Part shown: positions 7,769 to 15,073 of the stretch, piece by piece
Position numbering within the stretch: the stretch's first letter is position 1
Layout: the number at the start of each line of letters is the position of its first letter
NCBI GenBank assembly: GCA_046728935.1
Contig: JBKPFS010000109.1
Location: forward strand, 1 to 17,449
Source: DATAFO01 sp046728935
Lineage (GTDB): Bacteria > Actinomycetota > Thermoleophilia > Solirubrobacterales > 70-9
Direction: 5' to 3'
DNA: 17,449 nt
The notes under the pieces: generated by a model
The model's input: the letters and a program-made list of their open reading frames with translations, nothing else
Database searches by the model: none
What the model was told of the DNA's origin: nothing
Position numbers and translations under genes: made by a program

Positions 7769-9735
7769 TGCGGCGCATCGAGCCGGCAGGGCTGTTCCTC
7801 TGCGCCATGCTCGCGGTCACCTGGGCCTGGTGGGCGTGGCAGCAGGGGGCGTACTTCGGCGTCGTCCTGCTGCCCGGCGGGGTCGTGCTGTGCATCGGGG
7901 CGGTGCTGCTGGCCTGCTTCGCGCCCTGGCGCGTCAGCTTCCGACGCTCGCGAGCTGCCGGGGTCGCGCTGGGGGCCCTGCTCGCGCTCGGGGCCTGGAC
8001 CGCGATCTCGGCCATCTGGAGCCCGGCGCCGGCCGCCGCGATCGCCGACGGGCAGCAGGTCCTCCTCTACGGGGTCGCCTTCGGGCTCGGCCTGTGGCTT
8101 CGCGACCTGCTGGCGCCTCGGCCCCAGTTCGCCCTTGTGCCGCTGGCGATCGCGGGCGCGTTCGCCGGCGGCGCGGTCGTGATCACCCTGCTCATGGGCG
8201 ACCATCCGGACGATTACCTGTACTTCGGCAACCTCCAGTACCCGCTCGGATACCGAAACGCCAACGCGGCCTTCTTCCTGATCGCGTCCTTCCCCGCCCT
8301 CGGCCTCGCCGCGGACCGGGAGCTCGACTGGCGCATCAGGGGCGTCGCCCTGGGCGCCGCCACGCTCTGCTTCGACGTCGCGCTGCTTAGCCAGAGCCGG
8401 GGTTCGATCCCCGCCGGCATCGTCGCGCTCGCCGTTTACGCGCTGGCCTCCCCGCTGCGGCTGCGCGCGATCTCGTGGCTCCTGCTCGCGGCGATCCCCG
8501 CCGTCGGCGTGCTGCCCGCGGCCAACGACCTATTCCGCACCGTGACCGACCACGGCCCGGAGGGGGCGCTCGACCAGCTGCGCGCTGCGGGGGTGGCGAT
8601 GGCGCTCACCGCTGCGGCGGCGGCGATCGTGGGGGCGGCCGCGGCGCGGTTCGAGCGCCGCCTGCCGGGGCTGGGCAGCGTCACGCCCCGCGGCAACCGC
8701 GCCGTGCTCGCGGGGATGGTCGGTGTGGTCGTGGTCGCGCTGGCTGGATTCGTGATCAAGGTGGGCGACCCGGTGGACTGGCTCGGGAAGCGAGCGGAGG
8801 AGTTCCGTCGCGGAGGTGCCCCCGACGTCTCGCAGTCATCGAGCCGCTTTGTCCTCAACCTGCAGTCGGACCGCCGCGACCTCTGGGCGGTGGCGCTGGA
8901 CGACTTCAGCGAGCACCCCGTGCGTGGCGACGGCGGCGGCGGGTTCCAGTACACGTACGCCCGCAAGCGGGAGGCGGAGCAGGACGCCCGCGACGCGCAC
9001 AGCATCGAGCTCGAGGTTCTGGCCGAGCTCGGCAGCGTGGGCGAGACGATGCTGCTCCTCGCCCTCGGCTGTATGGGGTTCGCGCTTCTGCGCGCCCGGT
9101 GGCTTGGCGGCCCGGGTGCGGGCGTCGCCGCGATCGCGATGGCGAGCGGCGCCTACTGGCTGGTCCACGGCTCGATCGACTGGTTCTTCCACTACCCGGC
9201 ACTGACCGCCCCGACGCTCGCCCTGCTCGGCTCGGCGTGCGCAACCGACGCCGCCGCTGAGCCGAGGTCGGGGCGGGCCGGACGGATCCTGGTCGTCGCG
9301 TGTGGGGTGGTGCTGGCGATCAGCCTCGTCCCGCCTTTCCTAAGCGAGCGCTACGTCAACGACGCCTACGCCGAGTGGCACACGGATCTGGAGCGCGCCT
9401 ACGATGACCTCGATCGGGCGGCCTCGCTCAACCGGCTCAGCGACACGCCGCCACTGGCCGAGGGCGCGATCGCGCAGGCAGCGGGCGATCGCCAGCACGC
9501 AATCCATGCGTTGCGCACGGCCGCCGATCGCGTCCCCGACGAGTGGGCGACTCACTACCTGCTGGCGGAGCTCTACGCGAGCCGGGACCCGCAACAGGCC
9601 AGGCGCGAGCTCAAGCGGGCGCGAGAGTTGAGCCCGCTCAGCCCGGAGATCGATCGCCTCGCCCAAGCGCTCCCCAATCCGAGGGCGGTCGAGCGCGTGG
9701 TGCGCGAACAGATAGCGGGCGAGACCCCGCCCTAG
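7768..9735 (+). CDS. O-antigen ligase/polymerase-like membrane protein with TPR-like tail
   Basis: This 655-residue protein has about a dozen predicted membrane helices. The O-antigen ligase/Wzy family hallmarks are YPLGYRNANAAFF in the middle and a large extracytoplasmic loop (about residues 330-410). The loop contains RRDLWAVALDDFSEHPVRGDG and DAHSIELEVLAELG. Such proteins join or polymerise lipid-linked glycans on the outer face of the membrane. After the last helix (about 505-522) comes a tail of about 125 residues with TPR-like helices (DLDRAASLNRLSDTPPLAEG, WATHYLLAELYASRD, RRELKRARELSPLSPEIDRL). The ATG overlaps the sixA-like stop. The frame is open upstream to about 7120, but that part is the shadow of sixA. 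The gene converges on the PAS-LuxR gene, with 14 bases between the stops. Confidence 0.88.
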   Translation: MRRIEPAGLFLCAMLAVTWAWWAWQQGAYFGVVLLPGGVVLCIGAVLLACFAPWRVSFRRSRAAGVALGALLALGAWTAISAIWSPAPAAAIADGQQVLLYGVAFGLGLWLRDLLAPRPQFALVPLAIAGAFAGGAVVITLLMGDHPDDYLYFGNLQYPLGYRNANAAFFLIASFPALGLAADRELDWRIRGVALGAATLCFDVALLSQSRGSIPAGIVALAVYALASPLRLRAISWLLLAAIPAVGVLPAANDLFRTVTDHGPEGALDQLRAAGVAMALTAAAAAIVGAAAARFERRLPGLGSVTPRGNRAVLAGMVGVVVVALAGFVIKVGDPVDWLGKRAEEFRRGGAPDVSQSSSRFVLNLQSDRRDLWAVALDDFSEHPVRGDGGGGFQYTYARKREAEQDARDAHSIELEVLAELGSVGETMLLLALGCMGFALLRARWLGGPGAGVAAIAMASGAYWLVHGSIDWFFHYPALTAPTLALLGSACATDAAAEPRSGRAGRILVVACGVVLAISLVPPFLSERYVNDAYAEWHTDLERAYDDLDRAASLNRLSDTPPLAEGAIAQAAGDRQHAIHALRTAADRVPDEWATHYLLAELYASRDPQQARRELKRARELSPLSPEIDRLAQALPNPRAVERVVREQIAGETPP

Positions 9736-9753
9736 AAGGGATCAGCGATCTAG
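9732..9753. other. Inverted repeat spanning both convergent stop codons
   Basis: CTAGA (9732-9736) and TCTAG (9749-9753) form an inverted repeat with a 12-base loop. Each arm contains the TAG stop of one convergent gene. It is short and has no T-tract, so it is at best a weak bidirectional terminator. Confidence 0.25.
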
Positions 9754-10370
9754 CCGGCCTGAATCATCCCGCGCTGCAGCGCGAGGGCGACCGCCTGGGC
9801 GCGCGTGCGCGCGCCGAGCTTCGCCTTGGCGTTGCGAACGTGCGTCTGCACGGTGGCCGGCGACAGCTCCAGCAATGAGGCGATCTGACCGTCGGTCGCG
9901 CCCGTGGCCAACAAACGCAGGACCTCGCGCTCGCGGGAGGTCGGCCCGCGCCGACGATCGGCTGGTCGGGCCGGGTTCGCCGTCGGGGCCATGGGCTCCT
10001 GTTCATCCTCGCGGGCCTGGGCGGCTCCCTCCGGCGTCAGCACGAGCAGGTGGCGCGAGGGGACGACGTCGGCTGTGACGCTGACGCTGACCTCCACCGG
10101 TGTACCGCCGTTCAGCAGGAACGGGCCGGCGTGGCCGCCCTCCGCCCTGAACGCCAGCCAGACGTGGTGGAAGGGCTCGCGGGCCTCCGGTGCGAGGAAC
10201 TCGTCCAGTCGCTGCCCGACTACCTCGTCGCGGTTCATCCCCAGCAGCCGACAGGCGCCGAGGTTCGCCTCGAGGCACTGACAGCCATCGTCGACGACGA
10301 TCAGGGCCAGGGAGCTTTCCCCGGCCTTTGTCGCGCCACGCTCGGAGGCGGGCGCGACGACCTCAGCCAC
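9750..10370 (-). CDS. PAS-LuxR transcriptional regulator
   Basis: This 206-residue regulator has a PAS-like sensor at about 20-112 (ALIVVDDGCQCLEANLGACRLLG, then GQRLDEFLAPE and VEVSVSVTADVVP). A charged linker follows, then a LuxR/NarL-type HTH at about 143-203 (TSREREVLRLLATGATDGQIASLL, SPATVQTHVRNAKAKLGA). No receiver domain is present, so the PAS fold presumably senses a ligand or redox state directly. The GTG start lies inside the last codons of the upstream sugar-transferase gene (8-base overlap), indicating translational coupling. It is the third gene of the LPFTG / transferase / regulator operon and is a natural candidate for feedback control of glycan synthesis. That regulatory target is inferred from position only. 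Confidence 0.9.
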   Translation of the reverse strand: MAEVVAPASERGATKAGESSLALIVVDDGCQCLEANLGACRLLGMNRDEVVGQRLDEFLAPEAREPFHHVWLAFRAEGGHAGPFLLNGGTPVEVSVSVTADVVPSRHLLVLTPEGAAQAREDEQEPMAPTANPARPADRRRGPTSREREVLRLLATGATDGQIASLLELSPATVQTHVRNAKAKLGARTRAQAVALALQRGMIQAG

Positions 10371-11955
10371 TCTGGCTCTCCCTGCTGATCAGGAAGCGCT
10401 CGTCCGGCGCCCGCAGCGCCCGGTGGGCGTCACGGAAGGCCTCGACGCCGGTCTCGACCATGATCAGCATGTCCGCGAGGATCGAGCGGCGCTTGATGTA
10501 GAAGAGGTCGTGGCACAGCTCCCACGCCTTGCCGAGCTCGGACCCGGCGTAGCCGCACCGAAGCTTCCCCCAGCCCGTGATCCCCGGCTTTACCAGCTGG
10601 CGGCGCGTGTAATGCGGGAACCGCCGCTCGAGGTCGGCGACGATCTCCGGACGTGCGGGCCGCGGCCCGACGGGGGGCCTGTCGCCACGCAGGACGTTCC
10701 ACAGCTGCGGCAGCTCGTCGATGTGCGTGCGGCGAAGGACCCGCCCAATCTTCGTCACGCGCTCGTCTCCGCCGGCCGACCATTGCGGGCCGCCACGCTC
10801 GGCGTCGACCCGCATCGTCCGCAGCTTGACGATCTCGAACGGCCTGCCGTTCTCGCCGAGCCGACGCTGACGGTAAAAGATCGGCCCGCGGCCGGACAGC
10901 TTGATCGCCAGGGCGGTCAGCGCGATTATCGGCAGCGCGAAGAGACCGATCACGACGCCGGTCACGAGGTCGAAGACGTGCTTCGAAAGCGGGGATGAGG
11001 CGTGAAACCGTGGGTGCATGATGTAGCGGTACCAGGTCGCGTCGATCGTTCCGATGGGCACGTGACCGAACGTCTCCTCGTAGAGCTGGTTCGCGGCGAT
11101 CAACCGCACCGGGAGGTCGATACACCGCTCCGCGACCTCGGCGGCGACATCGTCACCGCGGTACTCGCCGGCGGACGGGGCCGCCACTAGGAGCTCGATC
11201 CCCTCCGAGATCACCGCCGCGCGGACATCCTCCAGCCCGCCGAGCCAGCGCAGCCGCCGGTACTGTGCCGGGCCCTCGCCGCCGATCCAGCCGACGACGT
11301 CGTAGCTGCGAACCCCGCTGGCGTCGAGTTCTGCCGCCAGGTCCGCGGCGAAGTCGCGCGGCCCGATCACCGAAACCCTGGCCGCCATACCCAGCCCAAC
11401 CCGAGAACGGATCCAGGCCCCCAGGGCCAAAACGAGCCAGGCGCCCAGAACCAACGCCTCGTACTGCGAGGCGTGGTGGGACGCGCCGAAGCCCGCGGCG
11501 GCTAGCCAGGCAAAGCCGGCTCCGATCACGGGAGCGGCGAGCCCGAGGACGATGCGTGCCGCCGGCATCAGGGCGAGGGGGAGCTGAGCGCGACTGACGA
11601 GAAACTGGCTCGCCGCGAGCACGGCCGAGAACACGACCAGGCACTCCCCGATCCGGTGGGTGTGCGAGTAGGCGATCAGGCCCGCGGCGACCGCCGGGGC
11701 GAGGTGGAGCGTCAGCCAGTCGACGATCCGCTGCGCCTCGAGCGCCGGGAGCCGTGACCGGCGCGCCGGGCCGCTGACCGGAGTCGCATGTGCCGTCGCC
11801 TGCGGCGTCTCGACGGTCGGCGTCTCGACGTTCGGGGTCGGATCGGGCGCGGACACTCGCTCGATTCGGCGCTCGGGCTCGAGCACGCGAAGCTCGGCCC
11901 GTCCCGACGCCGGGCGAACCCGCTTCTGAGTCTCCAGCTCAGGGGCGAGCGTCAT
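10363..11955 (-). CDS. Polyprenyl-phosphate sugar-1-phosphate transferase (initiating glycosyltransferase)
   Basis: This 530-residue protein matches the long polyisoprenyl-phosphate hexose-1-phosphate transferase family. An unstructured N-terminus (about 1-75) is followed by four membrane helices to about 190. A Rossmann-like domain comes next (VSVIGPRDFAADLAAEL, about 195-310). The catalytic C-terminal domain starts near 325 (KHVFDLVTGVVIG). It includes the membrane re-entrant helix, GPIFYRQRRLGENGRPFEIVK, KLRTM, HIDELPQLWNVLRGD, PPVGPRPARPE and KPGITGWGKL. The reaction transfers a sugar-1-phosphate from a nucleotide sugar to undecaprenyl phosphate, starting a repeat unit of capsule, exopolysaccharide or O-antigen-like glycan. 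The sugar cannot be predicted. It begins 9 bases after the upstream LPFTG gene and overlaps the PAS-LuxR gene by 8 bases. Confidence 0.93.
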   Translation of the reverse strand: MTLAPELETQKRVRPASGRAELRVLEPERRIERVSAPDPTPNVETPTVETPQATAHATPVSGPARRSRLPALEAQRIVDWLTLHLAPAVAAGLIAYSHTHRIGECLVVFSAVLAASQFLVSRAQLPLALMPAARIVLGLAAPVIGAGFAWLAAAGFGASHHASQYEALVLGAWLVLALGAWIRSRVGLGMAARVSVIGPRDFAADLAAELDASGVRSYDVVGWIGGEGPAQYRRLRWLGGLEDVRAAVISEGIELLVAAPSAGEYRGDDVAAEVAERCIDLPVRLIAANQLYEETFGHVPIGTIDATWYRYIMHPRFHASSPLSKHVFDLVTGVVIGLFALPIIALTALAIKLSGRGPIFYRQRRLGENGRPFEIVKLRTMRVDAERGGPQWSAGGDERVTKIGRVLRRTHIDELPQLWNVLRGDRPPVGPRPARPEIVADLERRFPHYTRRQLVKPGITGWGKLRCGYAGSELGKAWELCHDLFYIKRRSILADMLIMVETGVEAFRDAHRALRAPDERFLISRESQSG

Positions 11956-11964
11956 CGCCCGCGG

Positions 11965-12297
11965 CTACCGTCGCTCGCCGGCGGAGCGCGTGGCCCGGCG
12001 CAGGGCAAGCCCGGAGCCACCGAGCACGGCGGCGCCCACGAGCATCAGCGCCAGGTCGAGACCGGTGAACGGCAACGAGCCGACGGCGCGGCCCGAAGGC
12101 CCGGATGGCACGCCGGGTTGATTCGAGCCGCTTACCACCTGCGGCACCGTCGCGTTGTACTGGCTATCCGTCGGGCTCACTTGTTGAGCCGACGCCGATG
12201 CGGCGATCGCGAACATCGCGACCACGACCGTCACTAGCGTGACCAGCGCCCGACGCGCCGTGCAGTTGGATGCGTCCTTACTCGTGATCTCAATCAC
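11965..12297 (-). CDS. Small sortase-signal (LPFTG) surface protein, QYxxT family member 2
   Basis: This 110-residue protein is a paralogue of the gene at 124-441. It has a signal segment at about 17-35 with SASA|QQ cleavage near residue 37, LPFTG at 75-79, a hydrophobic segment at about 80-99 and a basic tail (RRATRSAGERR). The predicted mature peptide (38-78) is 41 residues, the same length as in the paralogue, and aligns with it without gaps at about half identity (QVSPTDSQYNATVPQVV). The start is GTG 12297, with AGAGG unusually close, so the exact start is uncertain. It is the first gene of an operon with the sugar-1-phosphate transferase, 9 bases ahead of it. A plausible but unproven role is as a wall-linked acceptor or organiser for the glycan made by that operon. 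Confidence 0.82.
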   Translation of the reverse strand: MIEITSKDASNCTARRALVTLVTVVVAMFAIAASASAQQVSPTDSQYNATVPQVVSGSNQPGVPSGPSGRAVGSLPFTGLDLALMLVGAAVLGGSGLALRRATRSAGERR

Positions 12298-12306
12298 CCC
12301 TCTCTA

Positions 12307-12322
12307 GCCGCCCCCTGGCGGC
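12307..12322 (-). other. Strong 5'-leader hairpin upstream of the second LPFTG gene
   Basis: GCCGCC (12307-12312) and GGCGGC (12317-12322) form a perfect 6-base stem with a 4-base loop. It ends only about 10 bases upstream of the GTG start and next to the presumed Shine-Dalgarno, so it could modulate translation. Farther up the leader, GGAGCT and AGCTCC form a second possible stem. Confidence 0.35.
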
Positions 12323-12404
12323 ATCCCCGAGCAGCCCATGGACGCCCCGGGAGTGGAGCTAGGCCGGAAGAGCACGCCAAGCTCCGTTTCTTGCAGACTG
12401 GAGC

Positions 12405-12433
12405 AGTAGAGCCGGACCCCCTCGGGCAGTCAA
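12405..12433 (-). promoter_or_regulatory. Predicted sigma70-type promoter for the LPFTG-transferase-LuxR operon
   Basis: On the minus strand TTGACT (plus 12428-12433) is separated by exactly 17 bases from TCTACT (plus 12405-12410). The -35 matches consensus at five of six positions and the -10 at four of six. The predicted leader to the GTG at 12297 is about 100 bases. The TCTCAY array seen before the first LPFTG gene is absent here, so the two paralogues are probably controlled differently. Confidence 0.5.
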
Positions 12434-12479
12434 GGAGAAGCGCCGATAAATACCCAGAAACAGGTCGTGCATTACCCCA

Positions 12480-12506
12480 AACCGGTTACTGGTAGGCTGG
12501 GCCTAC
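12480..12506. promoter_or_regulatory. Palindromes in the divergent LuxR-GAF/LPFTG region, possible operator and promoter
   Basis: AACCGGTT (12480-12487) is a perfect palindrome. GTAGGC-TGG-GCCTAC (12492-12506) is a perfect 6-base inverted repeat. TAGGCT within it (12493-12498) is the same -10-like hexamer as in the predicted promoter at 484-489. LuxR-type regulators bind dyads, so autoregulation is possible. The 12298-12594 gap holds no gene I can support. Confidence 0.35.
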
Positions 12507-12522
12507 AGAGGGGTGCCGATGC

Positions 12523-12593
12523 CAGACGACGGGGTTGACTGGGTACAGATGACGGGGTTGACTGGGTGTTTCAGATGTTGGGGTTGGGTGGGT
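12523..12593 (+). repeat. Three G-rich direct repeats upstream of the LuxR-GAF gene
   Basis: Two near-identical units share GACGGGGTTGACTGGGT (12528-12544 and 12551-12567), with a period of 23 bases. A diverged third unit (CAGATG... at 12572-12593) follows after 26 bases. Each unit begins CAGAY. The last part, GGGGTTGGGTGGG with an earlier GGG run, is capable of G-quadruplex formation. The array ends just before the LuxR-GAF start, so it lies in its promoter or leader. Confidence 0.7.
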
Positions 12594-12609
12594 ATTGAGC
12601 GCGAGGTCA

Positions 12610-13395
12610 GTGGCTACGTCCAACGAGGCTGAAACACCGGGTGCCAGGCAGCGGGCCGGCGGGCAGCTGACCGCCCGTGAGCGCCAGATCCTCGGCCTGC
12701 TCGCGGAGGGCATGAGCGGCGCACAGATCGCGGCCCAGCTCTTCCTCTCCCCGGAGACCGTCCGCACCCACATCCGCAACGCGATGGCGCGGCTCGGCGC
12801 TTCCACCCGCTCGCAGGCCGTGGCGCTGGCGCTCGAGCGCGAGGAGATCTCCCCCGCCCCGGCCGCCCAGGCCGAGGCGGAGTCCGCGGGGCGCCGCGTT
12901 CGAGCGACCATGCGGGCCGTCGACTTCGGGCCCCCGCTCGCCGAGATGCTCTCGGGCCTCGCCGCCCTCTATGACCTCGACGGAGGCGCGGTGTTCAGGG
13001 TCGACGACGACGGGATGCTCCTGCGACGCGTCGCGGAGCGCCGGGCGGAGGGGGCGAACGGCTTCGACCTTCCCGAGAGCGTGGCGCTCGGCGAAGGCCC
13101 GCTGGGCAAGGTTGCGCTTGAGCGCCGATCGCAGCTGCTCGGTCGAGCCGATACGGACTCACCGCACGGCGGGGTGCTCGCGGCGCCGATCGTCGGCGGC
13201 GGCAGGCTGCTGGGCTTGCTCGCGCTCGTGATCCGGACCAGCAGGCCCACCGGACGCAGCGAGCTGCTGCTGCTTCAGGCGTTCGCCAACCGCGTGGGCG
13301 AGATCCTGCTCTCCGGCGACGACGTCAGCCGCCGTCTGGAACAGGCGATCGAGCGCTTCCGAACGTCTTGGGTCGCGGCGACGCGGGCGAGCTAG
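12610..13395 (+). CDS. LuxR-type regulator with C-terminal GAF domain
   Basis: This protein is about 261 residues. The LuxR HTH is at the N-terminus (about 19-77: QLTARERQILGLLAEGMSGA, LSPETVRTHIRNAMARLGA). A linker and a GAF-like sensor domain follow at about 105-240 (EMLSGLAALYDLDGGAVFRVDD, GEGPLGKVALERRSQLLGR, VLAAPIVGGGRLLGLLAL). In most LuxR regulators the HTH is C-terminal, so this reversed order is notable. Its HTH resembles that of the PAS-LuxR at 9750-10370 (both have the QAVALAL end). The start is uncertain: GTG 12610 with AGG three bases upstream, or TTG 12595. The gene converges on the STAS gene with 6 bases between the stops. The GAF ligand is unknown. Confidence 0.87.
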   Translation: MATSNEAETPGARQRAGGQLTARERQILGLLAEGMSGAQIAAQLFLSPETVRTHIRNAMARLGASTRSQAVALALEREEISPAPAAQAEAESAGRRVRATMRAVDFGPPLAEMLSGLAALYDLDGGAVFRVDDDGMLLRRVAERRAEGANGFDLPESVALGEGPLGKVALERRSQLLGRADTDSPHGGVLAAPIVGGGRLLGLLALVIRTSRPTGRSELLLLQAFANRVGEILLSGDDVSRRLEQAIERFRTSWVAATRAS

Positions 13396-13401
13396 CCGAC
13401 C

Positions 13402-13773
13402 TCAGCGCTGCTCGCCCGACTCCGAGATCGCCCGCAAGGACTGCTCCACCTGGGCGTCCATCGGGGCCACCGTTCCGACGTCGCAGAGATCGAGGACCCG
13501 TCGCATCGGCGCGTCGCCGGGCACCACGAGACGTATCGCCTGGCGGCGGGCTCCGAGCCTGCGTCCGAGCTCGAACAGGAGCTGGATCCCCGAGCTGTCC
13601 AGGTAGCTGACGGCCGACAGGTCGAGGACGAGGGCGACGGCTGCGCTCGGCAGCCGATCGCTCAGCGCCAGGCGCAGCTCGCTGGCGTTCGAGCTGTCGA
13701 CCTCCCCGGCGATCCTCGCGACGAGGATGCCGTCGCGCTGATCGAATTCGAACTCGGCCAGTCGATCCCTCAC
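13402..13773 (-). CDS. STAS-domain anti-sigma factor antagonist
   Basis: This 123-residue single-domain protein has the SpoIIAA/RsbV-type STAS fold. Features are a beta-rich start (ILVARIAGEVDSSNASELR) and the phosphorylation-site segment VSYLDSSGIQLLFELGRRLG, with Ser60 aligned to SpoIIAA Ser58. In partner switching, the unphosphorylated form binds an anti-sigma kinase and releases a sigma factor. The gene overlaps the upstream phosphatase/kinase fusion by four bases (GTGA), so that protein is its obvious partner. No sigma factor gene is in the window, so the final output cannot be named. Confidence 0.92.
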   Translation of the reverse strand: MRDRLAEFEFDQRDGILVARIAGEVDSSNASELRLALSDRLPSAAVALVLDLSAVSYLDSSGIQLLFELGRRLGARRQAIRLVVPGDAPMRRVLDLCDVGTVAPMDAQVEQSLRAISESGEQR

Positions 13774-15029
13774 GCGACCGCTCCCGCGAGGCGCCTGTAC
13801 ATCTTCACCGCGGTGCCGCTTCGCCCGCGCTCGATCTCGACCTCGTCCATCAGCTCGTCGATCAGCTTCAGCCCCCTACCCAGCGATCCGGCTCGCGGCT
13901 CGCGCCAGCTGCCGAAGTCGCGGACGCCGATCTCCACGCCACCGTCGCGACGTCGCGCCTCGACGACGTAGGAGGCCTCGCCGGGCGGATACGCGTGCGC
14001 GATCGCATTCGAGCACGCCTCCCCGCAGGCGACCAGGAGCTCGTAGGTCTCCGCCCCGCTCGCCCCGGCGGCCCGCAGCCACCGCGCCAGCGCCCTGCGC
14101 ATCGGCGCCAGCGACTCCGGCTCCGCGCTCAGGGTGAGCTCGATCCTCGCCTCGGGAAGCGGCTCGAGGTGCACAGCCAGCAGCGCGACGTCGTCGCGGG
14201 GAGGCTCCGCGCGAAACCGCGTCTGGAGCAGCGCGGCGCAGAGCTCGTCGGGATGCGCCGGGATGCCGCGGGCGAACCCGCGCAGCCACTCGAGGCCTTC
14301 GTCGAGCGAGGTCTCGGGGCGCTCGACCAGGCCGTCGGTGTAGAGCAGGACGGTGGAACCGGGGGCCAGCGCGACTACGCTCTCCTCGTAGGTCGGGAAG
14401 GGCACGACGCCGAGCGGGCTCCCGGTGGGCCCCTCCGCGAAGGCGGCGTCGCCGCCGCGGGAGATGACCAGAACCGGCGGGTGTCCGGCCGAGGCAAGCC
14501 GCATCCGGCCCTCGTCGGGATCGATCACCGCGTAGAGGAGCGTCGCCATGGGCCCGCCCTCCAGCTCGCGGGCGAAGCCGTTCATGCGCTCGAGCACCAG
14601 CGACGGACGCAGCCCCTCGAGCGCATAGGCGCGGAGGGCGTTCTGGAGGCCTGCCATCCGGGCCGCCGCGTCCAGCCCGTGTCCGACCACGTCGCCGATC
14701 GCGATCCCCGTCTGACCGTCGCGGAGCGGAATCACGTCGTACCAGTCGCCGCCCACTTGCGCCTCGGCACTGCCCGCGACGTAGCGAGCAGCGAGCCCCA
14801 GCCCGGCGATCTCGGGCAGCCGCTCGGGCAGCAGGCTGCGCTGGAGCGTCTCGGCGAGAGCCGCGACGTGCTCCACCTCCTCGGCGGCGCGCCGCAACCC
14901 CTCCAGGGTGGCGCCGATGATCGCGTCGCCCCCTGCGCCTTCCTCCGGGCCGGGCGCCGGCGGCTCCGGGGGTTCCGGTCCAGTCTCCTCGGCCACGCGC
15001 GCGAGTGTAGTCGCTGGCCAGGTCCGCAT
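13770..15029 (-). CDS. PP2C (SpoIIE-type) phosphatase fused to RsbW-like HATPase
   Basis: This protein is about 419 residues. A Pro/Glu-rich N-terminus and a helical linker (QRSLLPERLPEIAGL) lead into a SpoIIE/PP2C domain at about 75-280. Metal-ligand motifs are visible: GGDWYD (Asp95), GDVVGHG (Asp113), LLYTDGLVE and the late PRDDVALLAV. A GHKL/HATPase domain follows at about 290-419, with N-box ELLVACGEACSNAIAHAYPPG and a C-terminal GRGLKLIDELMDEVEIE. The protein should both dephosphorylate and phosphorylate the STAS partner encoded immediately downstream (overlap GTGA). There is no membrane segment or PAS/GAF sensor, so it is probably cytoplasmic with input from elsewhere. ATG 15029 is used; GTG 14996 is an alternative, as the first residues are not conserved in style. 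It is divergent from the GGDEF gene. Confidence 0.92.
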   Translation of the reverse strand: MRTWPATTLARVAEETGPEPPEPPAPGPEEGAGGDAIIGATLEGLRRAAEEVEHVAALAETLQRSLLPERLPEIAGLGLAARYVAGSAEAQVGGDWYDVIPLRDGQTGIAIGDVVGHGLDAAARMAGLQNALRAYALEGLRPSLVLERMNGFARELEGGPMATLLYAVIDPDEGRMRLASAGHPPVLVISRGGDAAFAEGPTGSPLGVVPFPTYEESVVALAPGSTVLLYTDGLVERPETSLDEGLEWLRGFARGIPAHPDELCAALLQTRFRAEPPRDDVALLAVHLEPLPEARIELTLSAEPESLAPMRRALARWLRAAGASGAETYELLVACGEACSNAIAHAYPPGEASYVVEARRRDGGVEIGVRDFGSWREPRAGSLGRGLKLIDELMDEVEIERGRSGTAVKMYRRLAGAVA

Positions 15030-15073
15030 CGGCGATCGGAGGCCCGGGAGGGCGCCGATCTGCCGACTGACTC

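Noticed and set aside
7263..8015. N-terminal extension of the dnaE frame
   Set aside because: The translation is Pro/Arg/Ser low complexity and overlaps the sixA-like and O-antigen-ligase-like genes on the other strand. Conserved DnaE sequence begins at GTG 7262.
12298..12522. Possible known riboswitch in the leader of the second LPFTG gene
   Set aside because: Hairpins are present, but I could not match conserved bases of c-di-GMP, cobalamin, c-di-AMP or glycine aptamers.
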